DNA of 31,149 nucleotides from assembly GCA_963707135.1 (NCBI GenBank), contig CAVPOY010000004.1, positions 1 to 31,149 on the forward strand, given 5' to 3'. The first letter of the stretch is position 1; every line of letters starts with the position of its first letter. Below, in pieces: positions 18,488 through 25,545 of the stretch. This stretch comes from JBGSTR01 sp963707135. Lineage in GTDB: Bacteria > Pseudomonadota > Gammaproteobacteria > Chromatiales > Chromatiaceae. Under the pieces are notes generated by a model. The model saw only the letters and a program-made list of their open reading frames with translations. It had not been told where the DNA came from and searched no databases. The translations under genes were made by a program, and so were the position numbers.

Positions 18488-19270
18488 CGACGGATGCCCC
18501 GCGGGGCCAGGTGGCGGACGTTCCGAGACTATGGTCGGTTGTTGATCCAACCATAGGGCTGCTCAGTCGGTTACGCCGCAGGGCGGCACGCTGCATATGC
18601 CTTACGGCTTTCGTTTCAAGGAACCGGGGTGTCCGCCGGAGCTGTTGTCGCTCGCGTTATTCCGCCAGCTTTTCCCAGAACAATCCGCGCCGGAATAGGC
18701 GGTTTCCGCCACCGCTGCTGCCGAGGCCGAGCCTTGCGGCCTCTACTATGCCAACAACCTTTGTGATCTCGATGCGGCCGCAACCGACCCGACCCAAGAG
18801 TGGGAGCCAACCCGAATCTGACCAATGTCGCTCCCGGCGGAGTTCGAGCCAGTCGCCTGTTGCGACTGACCGCTTCCAGATGCGCCAGGTGACTTCTCCC
18901 GACCCACTGCGGACAGACCCAGCCTATACGGAGAGGTGTTAGGTTTCTGCAACAAGCCGCTCCGTGGATTTGCCTATTGATCCAGGCACTTTTGATCCTC
19001 GGATGATGTTTAGTTCGCAGCGATGGCTGAGCTCTGGGTCCCAAGTGGGGCCACTCACCCCGATGCTCTCAGGGGGCTGAGTGAGCCCCTACCACTTCGT
19101 CACACCCGTTACCAGCCGGCCGGTTGGGCCCGGGTAGCGGACGCCGCTCAAGCACAACGGGCCTCCCGCGCCCGGCGTGCTTGCTTGTGTCACTCCCCGA
19201 CGACGAGACCCACGTCCTCGGCGACGGGGGCCGTCTCGTCGTCGGCAGAGGTGTCCTCCTCTAGCTTAAG
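18488..19270. other. non-coding stretch upstream of the apr region
   Basis: About 780 bases with no convincing gene. It opens with the perfect palindrome GCCCCGCGGGGC (18496-18507) just after the hydrolase stop, then an imperfect hairpin CTATGGTCGG/CCAACCATAG (18529-18538 and 18547-18556). A 13-bp inverted repeat CCGACGACGAGAC/GTCTCGTCGTCGG (19197-19209 and 19233-19245) lies near its right edge. No sat (ATP sulfurylase) gene or remnant was seen, although sat often sits next to apr in this group. Confidence 0.5.
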
Positions 19271-19333
19271 CCGGGGGCTCAGCTCTTGCGCCCGCCCCGC
19301 CCGGCGCAGCTGAGTCATGGGGAAACCATCAAA
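19271..19333 (-). repeat. IS1595-type end sequence (solo remnant)
   Basis: Bases 19271-19322 match the outer end of the degenerate IS1595 relative at 26450-26500 in the same orientation, with about 42 of 49 positions identical by eye. The match includes CCCCATGACTCA and GGGGCGGGCGCA. A poorly conserved candidate for the opposite end lies near 19050-19070 (ACTCACCCCGATGCTCTCAG), which would make a roughly 285-base element without transposase. Confidence 0.5.
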
Positions 19334-19338
19334 AGTTT

Positions 19339-19352
19339 TTGTGCATGCACAA
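19339..19352. promoter_or_regulatory. 14-bp palindrome upstream of aprM
   Basis: TTGTGCATGCACAA is a perfect inverted repeat in the AT-rich leader of aprM. A possible -10 box, TAATAT, lies at 19387-19392, so the palindrome sits where a dimeric regulator could bind. No matching regulator is known from this window. Confidence 0.4.
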
Positions 19353-19433
19353 GAAGTAGCGGCTCGAATCCAGAATAAGAATAGTTTAATATTATCCGCT
19401 GCTTAGTTAGATACACAGAGGAAGCCTGTAGAG

Positions 19434-20271
19434 ATGGTTACGAGTAATCCCTTCGCCGAACTCTCGTCGTTCATTCCGGTTGCCGTCATGCAGGGTTGGG
19501 TGGTCCTGATGGTCGTCTTCGTCATCGGTGGCACCGTGCTCGACATGATCCACAAAGGCAGCGCCAAGTACTTCTTTGAAAACGCAAAAAGGGCGAAGAA
19601 GAGCGCCAAGCGCACGGTGGGCGCTGGAGAGAAGGTGTCACTGGCCGTGCAAACAGTGGCCAGCGACGTACTCACCTCGTCGGAGTTCGCGAACCCGCGT
19701 CGTCGTGTGTCTCACCTGTTCACCATGTACGGGTTCATCATCTTTCGTCGTCACAAGCGTCATCCTTATCTATTCAGAGCAGACCTCGTCGCTCGTGCCC
19801 TTGCTGTGGCATGTCGGCGCCTTGATGGTGTGTATCGGTGGCTATTGGTTCTGGTTCTTTATCCGCGTCGACGTCTTTGCCGAGGGCAATCCCTGGTATC
19901 GCCTGGTGCGCGCCGACATGTTCATCGTCTCGCTGCTTGCCACGGCCACCTTCGGGTTGATCTGGTCGTTCGCGCAGTCCGCCGGCGCCGGTGGTTTGAG
20001 CAGGCTTTTCTTCGCACTGTTCGCCATCGCCGCAACATTCCTGTTCAGCACGGTACTGTGGTCGAAGTTCGCGCACATGTTCTTCAAGCCCGCTGCGGCC
20101 TTCCAGAAACGTGTGATCAAGGCCGACGAGTCGCGCGAGAACTTGCCCGCCGATTACGACCTGACCGATCCCCAGGTTCAGGCAGCGTATCCCGACATTC
20201 CCGAGTACATGGGCAAGAACCCACCCAACATGGGGCTTGGCATCAAGCGTGAAACTCCGAACCACTACTGA
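19434..20271 (+). CDS. aprM: AprM, membrane partner of APS reductase, frameshifted
   Basis: AprM is the predicted membrane subunit thought to link AprBA to the quinone pool in many sulfur oxidisers. The start at 19434 follows AGAGGA. The protein would be about 278 residues. A membrane helix near 18-37 (VAVMQGWVVLMVVFVIGGTV) is followed by a cytoplasmic Lys/Arg-rich loop and then by four more helices, including VPLLWHVGALMVCIGGYWFW and 'MFIVSLLATATFGLIWSF'. The soluble tail ends in PNMGLGIKRETPNHY. The first frame runs to about 19745 and the second continues to 20271. Removing one base at about 19746 gives an unbroken 'MYGFIIFVVTSVILIY'. It is first in the aprMBA operon and ends 40 bases before aprB. 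Because both halves are well preserved, an error or a very recent mutation is more likely than decay. Confidence 0.88.
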
Positions 20272-20310
20272 TGTCGATGCATTGAACCGAGTCACGAAGA
20301 GGAACTGAAT

Positions 20311-20796
20311 ATGCCAACTTTCGTATACATGACCCGCTGCGATGGCTGCGGGCAGTGCGTTGATATCTGCCCGTCGGACATCATGCACATCGACACCACT
20401 GTGCGGCGCGCCTACAACATCGAGCCGAGCATGTGCTGGGAGTGCTACTCCTGCGTGAAGGCCTGCCCGCACCAAGCGATCGACGTTCGCGGCTACGCGG
20501 ATTTCGCCCCGCTCGGCCACTCGGTGCGAGTGAAGCGCGACGAGGAAAAAGGCGTCATCGCGTGGAGGATCAAGTTCCGCAACGGTGAAAAGGACATGGA
20601 TCTGCTTGCGCCTATCACGACCAAGCCCTGGGGGAAGCATATCCCGCAGCTTCGTGATGTCCCTGCGCCGAGCAAGGAACAGCGTGACAGCCAGTTGCTG
20701 TACAACGAGCCCAAATATATCCGTTTCGACGAAGGTGGTCTCCACACTCTCGAGTCGAATGGTTTGAAGATGGTAGCTGGCGTGGAGGGCTACTGA
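20311..20796 (+). CDS. aprB: APS reductase beta subunit, two 4Fe-4S ferredoxin protein (161 aa)
   Basis: AprB carries electrons between the flavin of AprA and the membrane partner. Two classic cysteine sets are visible: CDGCGQCVDIC (Cys 10, 13, 16, 20) and CWECYSCVKAC (Cys 42, 45, 48, 52), each followed by Pro. These hold two 4Fe-4S clusters. The second half (VKRDEEKGVIAWRIKFRNG ... TKPWGKHIPQLRDVPAPS) matches the beta-sheet and tail with which AprB wraps AprA. RBS GAGGAA precedes the ATG. The stop lies 2 bases before the aprA start, so translation is probably coupled. Length and both domains are normal. In this organism the enzyme most likely runs in the oxidative direction. Confidence 0.97.
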   Translation: MPTFVYMTRCDGCGQCVDICPSDIMHIDTTVRRAYNIEPSMCWECYSCVKACPHQAIDVRGYADFAPLGHSVRVKRDEEKGVIAWRIKFRNGEKDMDLLAPITTKPWGKHIPQLRDVPAPSKEQRDSQLLYNEPKYIRFDEGGLHTLESNGLKMVAGVEGY

Positions 20797-20798
20797 AA

Positions 20799-22667
20799 AT
20801 GGCTTACAAGACAATCGTTGAAGACAACATCGACATCCTGGTTGCAGGTGCGGGTCTCGGTGGCACTGGTGCGGCCTTCGAGGCCAGATACTGGGGTCAG
20901 GACAAGAAGATCGTCATCGCCGAGAAGGCGAACATCGACCGCTCCGGCGCCGTGGCGCAGGGTCTTTACGCGATCAACTGCTACATGGGCACCCGCTTCG
21001 GCGAGAATAATCCCGAGGACCACGTCCGCTACGCACGTATCGATCTGATGGGCATGGTCCGCGAGGACCTGCTGTTCGACATGGCGCGCCACGTCGACTC
21101 CGCGGTGCACCAGTTCGAGGAGTGGGGTCTGCCGCTGATGCGCAACCCCAAGACCGGCGCCTACCAGCGCGAAGGCCGCTGGCAGATCATGATTCACGGT
21201 GAGTCCTACAAGCCGATCGTGGCCGAGGCCGCGAAGAAATCGGCAGACAAGGTCTTCAACCGTATCTGCGTCACCCATCTCCTGATGGATGAGAGCAGGC
21301 CGAACCGTGTCGCGGGGGCCGTGGGCTTCAACGTGCGTACCGGTAACTACCACGTCTTCAAGGCCAAGACCGTGATCGTCGGCGCCGGTGGCGCTTCCAA
21401 CATCTACAAGCCGCGCTCCGTCGGTGAGGGTGCCGGCCGTGTCTGGTACGCCCCCTGGTCTTCCGGTTCCGCCTATGGTCTGCTGATCGGCGCCGGGGCC
21501 AAGATGACCCAGATGGAGAACCGCATCGTACTCGCCCGCTTCAAGGACGGTTACGGTCCGGTGGGTGCCTATTTCCTGCACCTCAAGACCTACACCCAGA
21601 ACGGCGTGGGCGAAGAGTACGAGTCGAAGTGGTTCCCTGCGCTAGAGGAAATGGTCGGTAAGCGCTACCTGGATATCGAAGCGTCTCACCTCACCCATCG
21701 CCCCATCCCGACCTGTCTGCGTAACCACGCCTTCATCTCTGAGGTGAACGCCGGCCGCGGCCCGATCCACATGGTGACCATGCACGCCTTCCAGGACCCG
21801 CATCTGGAAGAGATAGGCTGGCACAACTTCCTGGGCATGACCGTTGGCCAAGCCGTGCTGTGGGCGGCGACCGACGTCAACCCGAAGGAGGAAAATCCTG
21901 AGCTGACCACGTCCGAGCCGTACGTCATGGGCTCTCACGCCACCGGTTGCGGCGCCTGGTGCTCTGGTCCGGAAGATCTTTCCCCGCCGGAGTACTTCTG
22001 GGGCTACAACCGCATGACCACGGTCGAGGGCCTGTTTGGCGCCGGTGACGCGGTCGGCGGCACGCCGCACGCCTTCTCTTCGGGCTCCTTCACCGAAGGG
22101 CGGCTCGCGGCCAAGGCGGCCTGCAAGTACATCGATGATGGCAAGGCCGAAGGCATTCGTGTCTCTGATGAGCAGATCAACCGCCGCAAGGAAGAGGTCT
22201 ACAAGCCGATGGAGCATTACAAGACCTATCGGAACGAGATCACGGCGGGCAGCGTCAACCCCAACTACATCAACCCGCGCCAAGGCCTGGATCGCCTGCA
22301 GAAGCTGATGGACGAGTACGCAGGTGGCGTGACCGTCAGCTACATGACCAACGAGAAGCTGTTGCACATCGGTCTGAAGAAGATGAAGGCCCTGGAGGAG
22401 GATCTCGAGAAGATCGGTGCGGAGAATATCCACGAGCTGCTGCGGGCCTGGGAGTTGAAGCATCGTCATCTCACCTCTGAGGCGGTCTTCCATCACACGC
22501 TGTTCCGCAAGGAAACCCGCTGGCCGGGCTATTACTATCGCGGTGACCACATGCTGGTGGACGACGAGAACTGGCATGTGCTGACCGTTTCCCGCCGTGA
22601 CCCGCAATCCGGTGAGTACACCATGGAAAAGGCGCCGTGTTACCACCTGGTGGACGACAAGGCGTAG
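20799..22667 (+). CDS. aprA: APS reductase alpha subunit, flavoprotein (622 aa)
   Basis: AprA is the catalytic FAD subunit of dissimilatory adenylylsulfate reductase, in the cytoplasm. In sulfur oxidisers it makes APS from sulfite and AMP. The N-terminal dinucleotide-binding motif is seen at residues 17-22 (GAGLGG) in DILVAGAGLGGTGAAFEARY. Family landmarks follow: RSGAVAQGLYAINCYMG, HGESYKPIVAEAAKK, PIPTCLRNHAFISEVNAG, MGSHATGCGAWCSGPEDL and GLFGAGDAVGGTPHAFSSGS. The C-terminal part ends in MEKAPCYHLVDDKA. The length is normal and the frame unbroken, unlike aprM. It is the last gene of the operon and is followed by a double-hairpin terminator. I cannot assign the AprA lineage without a tree. 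Confidence 0.98.
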   Translation: MAYKTIVEDNIDILVAGAGLGGTGAAFEARYWGQDKKIVIAEKANIDRSGAVAQGLYAINCYMGTRFGENNPEDHVRYARIDLMGMVREDLLFDMARHVDSAVHQFEEWGLPLMRNPKTGAYQREGRWQIMIHGESYKPIVAEAAKKSADKVFNRICVTHLLMDESRPNRVAGAVGFNVRTGNYHVFKAKTVIVGAGGASNIYKPRSVGEGAGRVWYAPWSSGSAYGLLIGAGAKMTQMENRIVLARFKDGYGPVGAYFLHLKTYTQNGVGEEYESKWFPALEEMVGKRYLDIEASHLTHRPIPTCLRNHAFISEVNAGRGPIHMVTMHAFQDPHLEEIGWHNFLGMTVGQAVLWAATDVNPKEENPELTTSEPYVMGSHATGCGAWCSGPEDLSPPEYFWGYNRMTTVEGLFGAGDAVGGTPHAFSSGSFTEGRLAAKAACKYIDDGKAEGIRVSDEQINRRKEEVYKPMEHYKTYRNEITAGSVNPNYINPRQGLDRLQKLMDEYAGGVTVSYMTNEKLLHIGLKKMKALEEDLEKIGAENIHELLRAWELKHRHLTSEAVFHHTLFRKETRWPGYYYRGDHMLVDDENWHVLTVSRRDPQSGEYTMEKAPCYHLVDDKA

Positions 22668-22681
22668 TAATATGGAGACAA

Positions 22682-22745
22682 GGGTGCCTCGATCCGCTCG
22701 AGGCACCCGCGAAAAGATCAACATGTCGTATGTTGATCTTTTTTT
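22682..22745 (+). terminator. double-hairpin terminator of the apr operon
   Basis: The first hairpin has a perfect 11-bp stem, GGGTGCCTCGA/TCGAGGCACCC (22682-22692 and 22698-22708). The second is a perfect 13-bp stem, AAAAGATCAACAT/ATGTTGATCTTTT (22712-22724 and 22730-22742), ending in a run of seven T. The second is a textbook rho-independent terminator, and its A-rich left arm could also work from the other strand. Confidence 0.92.
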
Positions 22746-22791
22746 ATGGCCCCTAACGAAATGGGTCCAGTGAAAGCGTAGAGAATTTCAG

Positions 22792-23142
22792 ATGAACATC
22801 ATCGACAACACCGACCAGGAGATCCTGGCGATAGCCGATCCCTGGTGGGATGAGCTGGTCGAATACTCCAATAATGGCCAGTACGGTAAATTCATCAGGA
22901 ATTTTGCTTACTCCCTGATTCAAGGCCTCAACGAGGTTGAAGTGGGAAGACAGTTTTCCCATAGCGACTTGGCTCGGAACCTGTCGAAGGACCGGGATTT
23001 CCTCGGCATCATCCGCCGGGGCGAACACGTCACTGTCCTGTATCGGGTGCGCAACACCAAGAAGCCGGGAGAATGGCTGGGGAGACTGGTTTTGGGCTAT
23101 GAGAAAGGTCAGGTCAAGATATTTGGCGCATCAATTTTCTAA
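22792..23142 (+). CDS. conserved-looking hypothetical protein (116 aa)
   Basis: I do not recognise this family. The 116-residue product is soluble, with no signal peptide. It contains 'QEILAIADPWWDELVEYSNN', then FIRNFAYSLIQGLNEVEVG, then a C-terminal segment that may form a small beta-sheet (RRGEHVTVLYRVRNTKKPGE ... GYEKGQVKIFGASIF). The TAA stop (23140-23142) directly precedes the GTG at 23143 and lies 6 bases before the ATG of the SlyD-like gene, so the two are almost surely one transcript. Base use is more AT-rich than in the flanking envelope genes. It starts 47 bases after the apr terminator, so read-through could link it to apr. Confidence 0.75.
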   Translation: MNIIDNTDQEILAIADPWWDELVEYSNNGQYGKFIRNFAYSLIQGLNEVEVGRQFSHSDLARNLSKDRDFLGIIRRGEHVTVLYRVRNTKKPGEWLGRLVLGYEKGQVKIFGASIF

Positions 23143-23148
23143 GTGATC

Positions 23149-23655
23149 ATGAAAGAGACTGTCCAAGCCAACAAATTCGTCGAACTCACCTACAAGGTGA
23201 TCGATGAACATACCGGGAGCGTTCTCACCTCGGTCGAGTTTCCCCTGGGTTATGTCCACGGCACCAATGAAGTATTGGCACCCCAGGTCATGGCAGAACT
23301 GGAAGGCAAGTCGGTTGGCGATGTCATCGAGGTTCCGATCGACTGCAACAAAATTTACGGTCCCCGTAACGAATCCCTGGTGATAACCGATTACATCGAG
23401 AATGTTCCCGCCGAATACCGTCACGTCGGCACGGCTATCTTGATGGAAAACGACAAAGGTCAGACCAAGAGCTTTCTGGTCACAAGGGTAGATGAAAATA
23501 CCCTGACAATCGACGGCAACAATCCCCTCTGTGGCAGGGAGGTCATTTTCAAGCTTGAAATACTTACCGTCCGCGATGCCACCAGCGAAGAAATCGAGGC
23601 GGGTGGGAAGGTTGATCCAGGTCCCAAGGTCGGCGGCGTGAAGGTGCCGATCTGA
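23149..23655 (+). CDS. SlyD-like FKBP-type peptidyl-prolyl isomerase (168 aa)
   Basis: The protein is a two-domain FKBP of the SlyD type, which speeds prolyl isomerisation and acts as a chaperone. The FKBP part is split: VELTYKVIDEHTGSVL at the start, and DGNNPLCGREVIFKLEILTV with RDATSEEIE at the end. The flap (insert) domain lies between, roughly residues 70-125. The motif 'FPLGYVHGTNEVLAPQVMAE' with LEGKSVGD matches the family. It lacks the His/Cys-rich metal-binding tail of E. coli SlyD and ends instead in a Gly/Pro/Lys stretch (GGKVDPGPKVGGVKVPI). The start at ATG 23149 is coupled to the preceding stop. Its position beside the apr genes suggests help in folding redox proteins, which is inference. 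Confidence 0.88.
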   Translation: MKETVQANKFVELTYKVIDEHTGSVLTSVEFPLGYVHGTNEVLAPQVMAELEGKSVGDVIEVPIDCNKIYGPRNESLVITDYIENVPAEYRHVGTAILMENDKGQTKSFLVTRVDENTLTIDGNNPLCGREVIFKLEILTVRDATSEEIEAGGKVDPGPKVGGVKVPI

Positions 23656-23774
23656 ATTTCATCAAACTGGCGCCATCTTTCCGTGTTAAAAGATGGCAAG
23701 ACGACCGTGTCGGGATAGCTTTCAACTGCAAATTCTTGCAGCGGCAATCCCGCGATTTGAGCGAGAGGTGAATG

Positions 23775-23936
23775 ATGAGCGAGCAAAAGCAAGACAAGCC
23801 AAAGATTCCAGACGGCCACACGCGTTATCTGACGACTCGTCAAAAAGCGCCCAACGAAAAGGGGTTCGTTGGCTACGATACCATTTGGGAGCCGTGGCAG
23901 AAGGAAGCCGAATACACCATCCCCAAGAAGCCGTAA
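23775..23936 (+). CDS. small hypothetical protein (53 aa)
   Basis: GAGAGG (23763-23768) lies 6 bases before ATG 23775; an adjacent ATG at 23772 is also possible. The 53 residues are highly charged and contain aromatic residues spaced through the chain: MSEQKQDKPKIPDGHTRYLT, then 'KGFVGYDTIWEPWQKEAEYT' and IPKKP. There is no membrane segment or signal peptide. The good ribosome-binding site and even composition support a real gene. It looks like a small soluble accessory protein, but I cannot name it. It lies between the SlyD-like gene and the 102-residue gene on the same strand. Confidence 0.6.
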   Translation: MSEQKQDKPKIPDGHTRYLTTRQKAPNEKGFVGYDTIWEPWQKEAEYTIPKKP

Positions 23937-24148
23937 GGCATCCGGCCGCGCGAACCCAGACGAAAACGCGGGTATATAGCGCTTCGAGGGAAACGAGCAT
24001 TTGTCAGCGTTTTCTGCGAGGTCGCGCGGCTGCCAGATCGAGGATGTGGTACTGATTCGAGCAAGACGAATCAGTTCATTCCCTGTACGGTAACCCGACA
24101 GCTTGGGGCGGTTGTTCTGGCTTCGAATTTTCTTGAACAGGACTGAAG

Positions 24149-24457
24149 ATGGAACTGCAACTAAATCTGGCGAAATTCGAAGAGCGTCAAGCCATTTTTG
24201 TCACTGAGCTTACCAAGACCATTCAGGTCAAGTTGGCCGAAGCGGGGTTGGAAAGCGACAAAGTCAACGAACTCACTGGTGCGCTAGCATTTAGCATCAC
24301 TTGCATGATCGATGGCATCTCCGGGATAGAGTCGGACGGCATCGAGGTTCAACCCTATCTCACCTTCCAGATCGATGATGAACTTGTCCACTGCGGCGAG
24401 AATTCCTTCATGCATGAACTGATCTATGACGTGCTGGGCAGGCTCATGGGCGACTGA
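24149..24457 (+). CDS. hypothetical acidic protein (102 aa)
   Basis: ATG 24149 is preceded by AGGA at 24139-24142. The 102-residue product is acidic and soluble. It begins with a likely helix (LNLAKFEERQAIFVTELTKT), continues with EAGLESDKVNELTGALAFSI, then a more beta-like part (EVQPYLTFQIDDELVHCGEN) and an amphipathic end 'FMHELIYDVLGRLMGD'. No family recognised. It is the last gene before the IS island, and its stop lies 35 bases before the IS1595 target duplication. The insertion therefore spared the coding region but may have cut off whatever followed. Confidence 0.65.
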   Translation: MELQLNLAKFEERQAIFVTELTKTIQVKLAEAGLESDKVNELTGALAFSITCMIDGISGIESDGIEVQPYLTFQIDDELVHCGENSFMHELIYDVLGRLMGD

Positions 24458-24492
24458 ATAGAGGATCGTGTTCTGCTTGGCGTGTCGAGACA

Positions 24493-24500
24493 AGCCAATT
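24493..24500. repeat. 8-bp target site duplication, left copy (AGCCAATT)
   Basis: AGCCAATT directly abuts the left inverted repeat of the IS1595-family element. An identical copy at 25537-25544 abuts the right repeat. Eight bases is the duplication size known for IS1595. Confidence 0.92.
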
Positions 24501-25536
24501 CCTGATTATTAACTTGGCTCAGCCAGCGTGAGGAGCCGATGCGGCATCGGTGGGGTCCGGACGGCAGCCCAGCCCAGGCGCGGCAGCATGCGGGCGAGGT
24601 TGAAGCGGCGGTTGAAGCGGAAACAGAACTCGCCGAGGTATCGGGGCAGGTGCTTGCCGCTGGCATGGTGATAGGTCCCGGTCATGGCGTTCTTGACGTT
24701 GCCGAGGACGGTATTGACCCAGCGGAATTCCGGCAGCTCCATGCTGCGGTGGCCGCCGCCGGTGACCACCGGCTGATGCTCTAGCCCGGCGGCGGCGATG
24801 CCGCCGAAGCAGGCCAGTCCGTCGCTCAGCACGATGGCATCGGGGTCGAAGTGGCGCTTGGCAAAGCGCTCCACCTCGGCCGTGCGGAAGCCCTCGACCT
24901 TGCCCAGGCGCAGGCGGATCGGGTGTCCCTCGTGGTTGCAGGCGAGCGCGGCCATAAATGGCACCTTGTTCGGCGAGCCGCGGCCCGGGGTCGCGTCGTG
25001 GCGCTCGCCGCCCCAGTAGGCGTCGTCGACCTCGATCACGCCATGCAGGGTGAGGCAGTCGTCGCGCTCCTTCATCACCTGGAGTAGCTTGTGCTTGATC
25101 CGCCAGGCCGTCGGGTAGGACACGCCGAGGTGACGCTTGAGCTCCAGCGCGGAGATTGCGTTCTTCTGCTGGGTGAGAAAGTACATCGCCAGGAACCAGG
25201 TCCTCAGCGGCAGTTTCGTCGCGTCGAAGATCGTCCCCGCGGTGATCGAGGTCTGATGGTGGCAGTGGCGGCACTGCAGCAGCGCACGGGTGCGCAGGCG
25301 CACGCACTCGCCGGCATGCCCGCACGCGGGGGCACACGAACCCGCGCGGCCAACGCCAACGCTCCAGCGCCGCGGCACACCGCTCCTCGGTGCCGAAGCG
25401 CTCCAGAAACGCCGTCACGCTCAGACCCTTCTGAAACTGAATCTTGTTCTCCGCCATGGCTGCTCCCCTCGGTAGATCGTCGGGGGACGTCTGCGGGGAG
25501 TGGAGGCTCAAAAGCTGAGCCTCGTAAATAATCAGG
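24501..25536 (-). mobile_element. IS1595-family insertion sequence, complete ends (1036 bp)
   Basis: The terminal inverted repeats are CCTGATTATTAACTTGGCTC plus AGC at 24501-24523 and its near-complement at 25514-25536, with 20 of 23 positions matching by eye. The flanking 8-bp duplication is exact, so this insertion is recent. The single gene inside reads on the minus strand and carries one frameshift. The element landed directly next to the end of an older IS1595 relative. Confidence 0.93.
24509..25457 (-). pseudogene. IS1595-family transposase, single frameshift
   Basis: Two frames together give about 315 residues. The start MAENKIQFQKGLSVTAFLER is at 25457. The family N-terminal zinc ribbon follows (FVCPRCGHAG ... 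LLQCRHCHHQ), but the frame changes inside it at about 25325, where one extra base interrupts CPRCGHAG. The rest is intact: TAGTIFDATKLPLRTWFLAM, the helix-turn-helix LELKRHLGVSYPTAWRIKH, and the DDE-type core with GVIEVDDAYWGGE, AIVLSDGLACF and FRWVNTVLGNVKNAMTGTYH. The stop overlaps the left inverted repeat. With the frameshift the element could move only if transposase is supplied from another copy. Confidence 0.9.
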
Positions 25537-25544
25537 AGCCAATT
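25537..25544. repeat. 8-bp target site duplication, right copy (AGCCAATT)
   Basis: Identical to 24493-24500 and directly adjacent to the right inverted repeat of the IS1595-family element. Confidence 0.92.
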
Positions 25545-25545
25545 T

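Noticed and set aside
18597..18698. 33-residue plus-strand frame MPYGFRFKEPGCPPE...
   Set aside because: Codon pattern looks plausible, but there is no Shine-Dalgarno sequence, no known family and it is too short to support.
19187..19318. Small minus-strand acidic frame beginning MTQLRRAGRAQELS
   Set aside because: Its start matches the IS1595-type end repeat, which explains the reading frame. No ribosome-binding site.
25300..25340. Programmed frameshift for the IS1595 transposase
   Set aside because: The break lies inside the zinc ribbon with no slippery heptamer, and IS1595 transposases are normally a single frame. An error or mutation is more likely.
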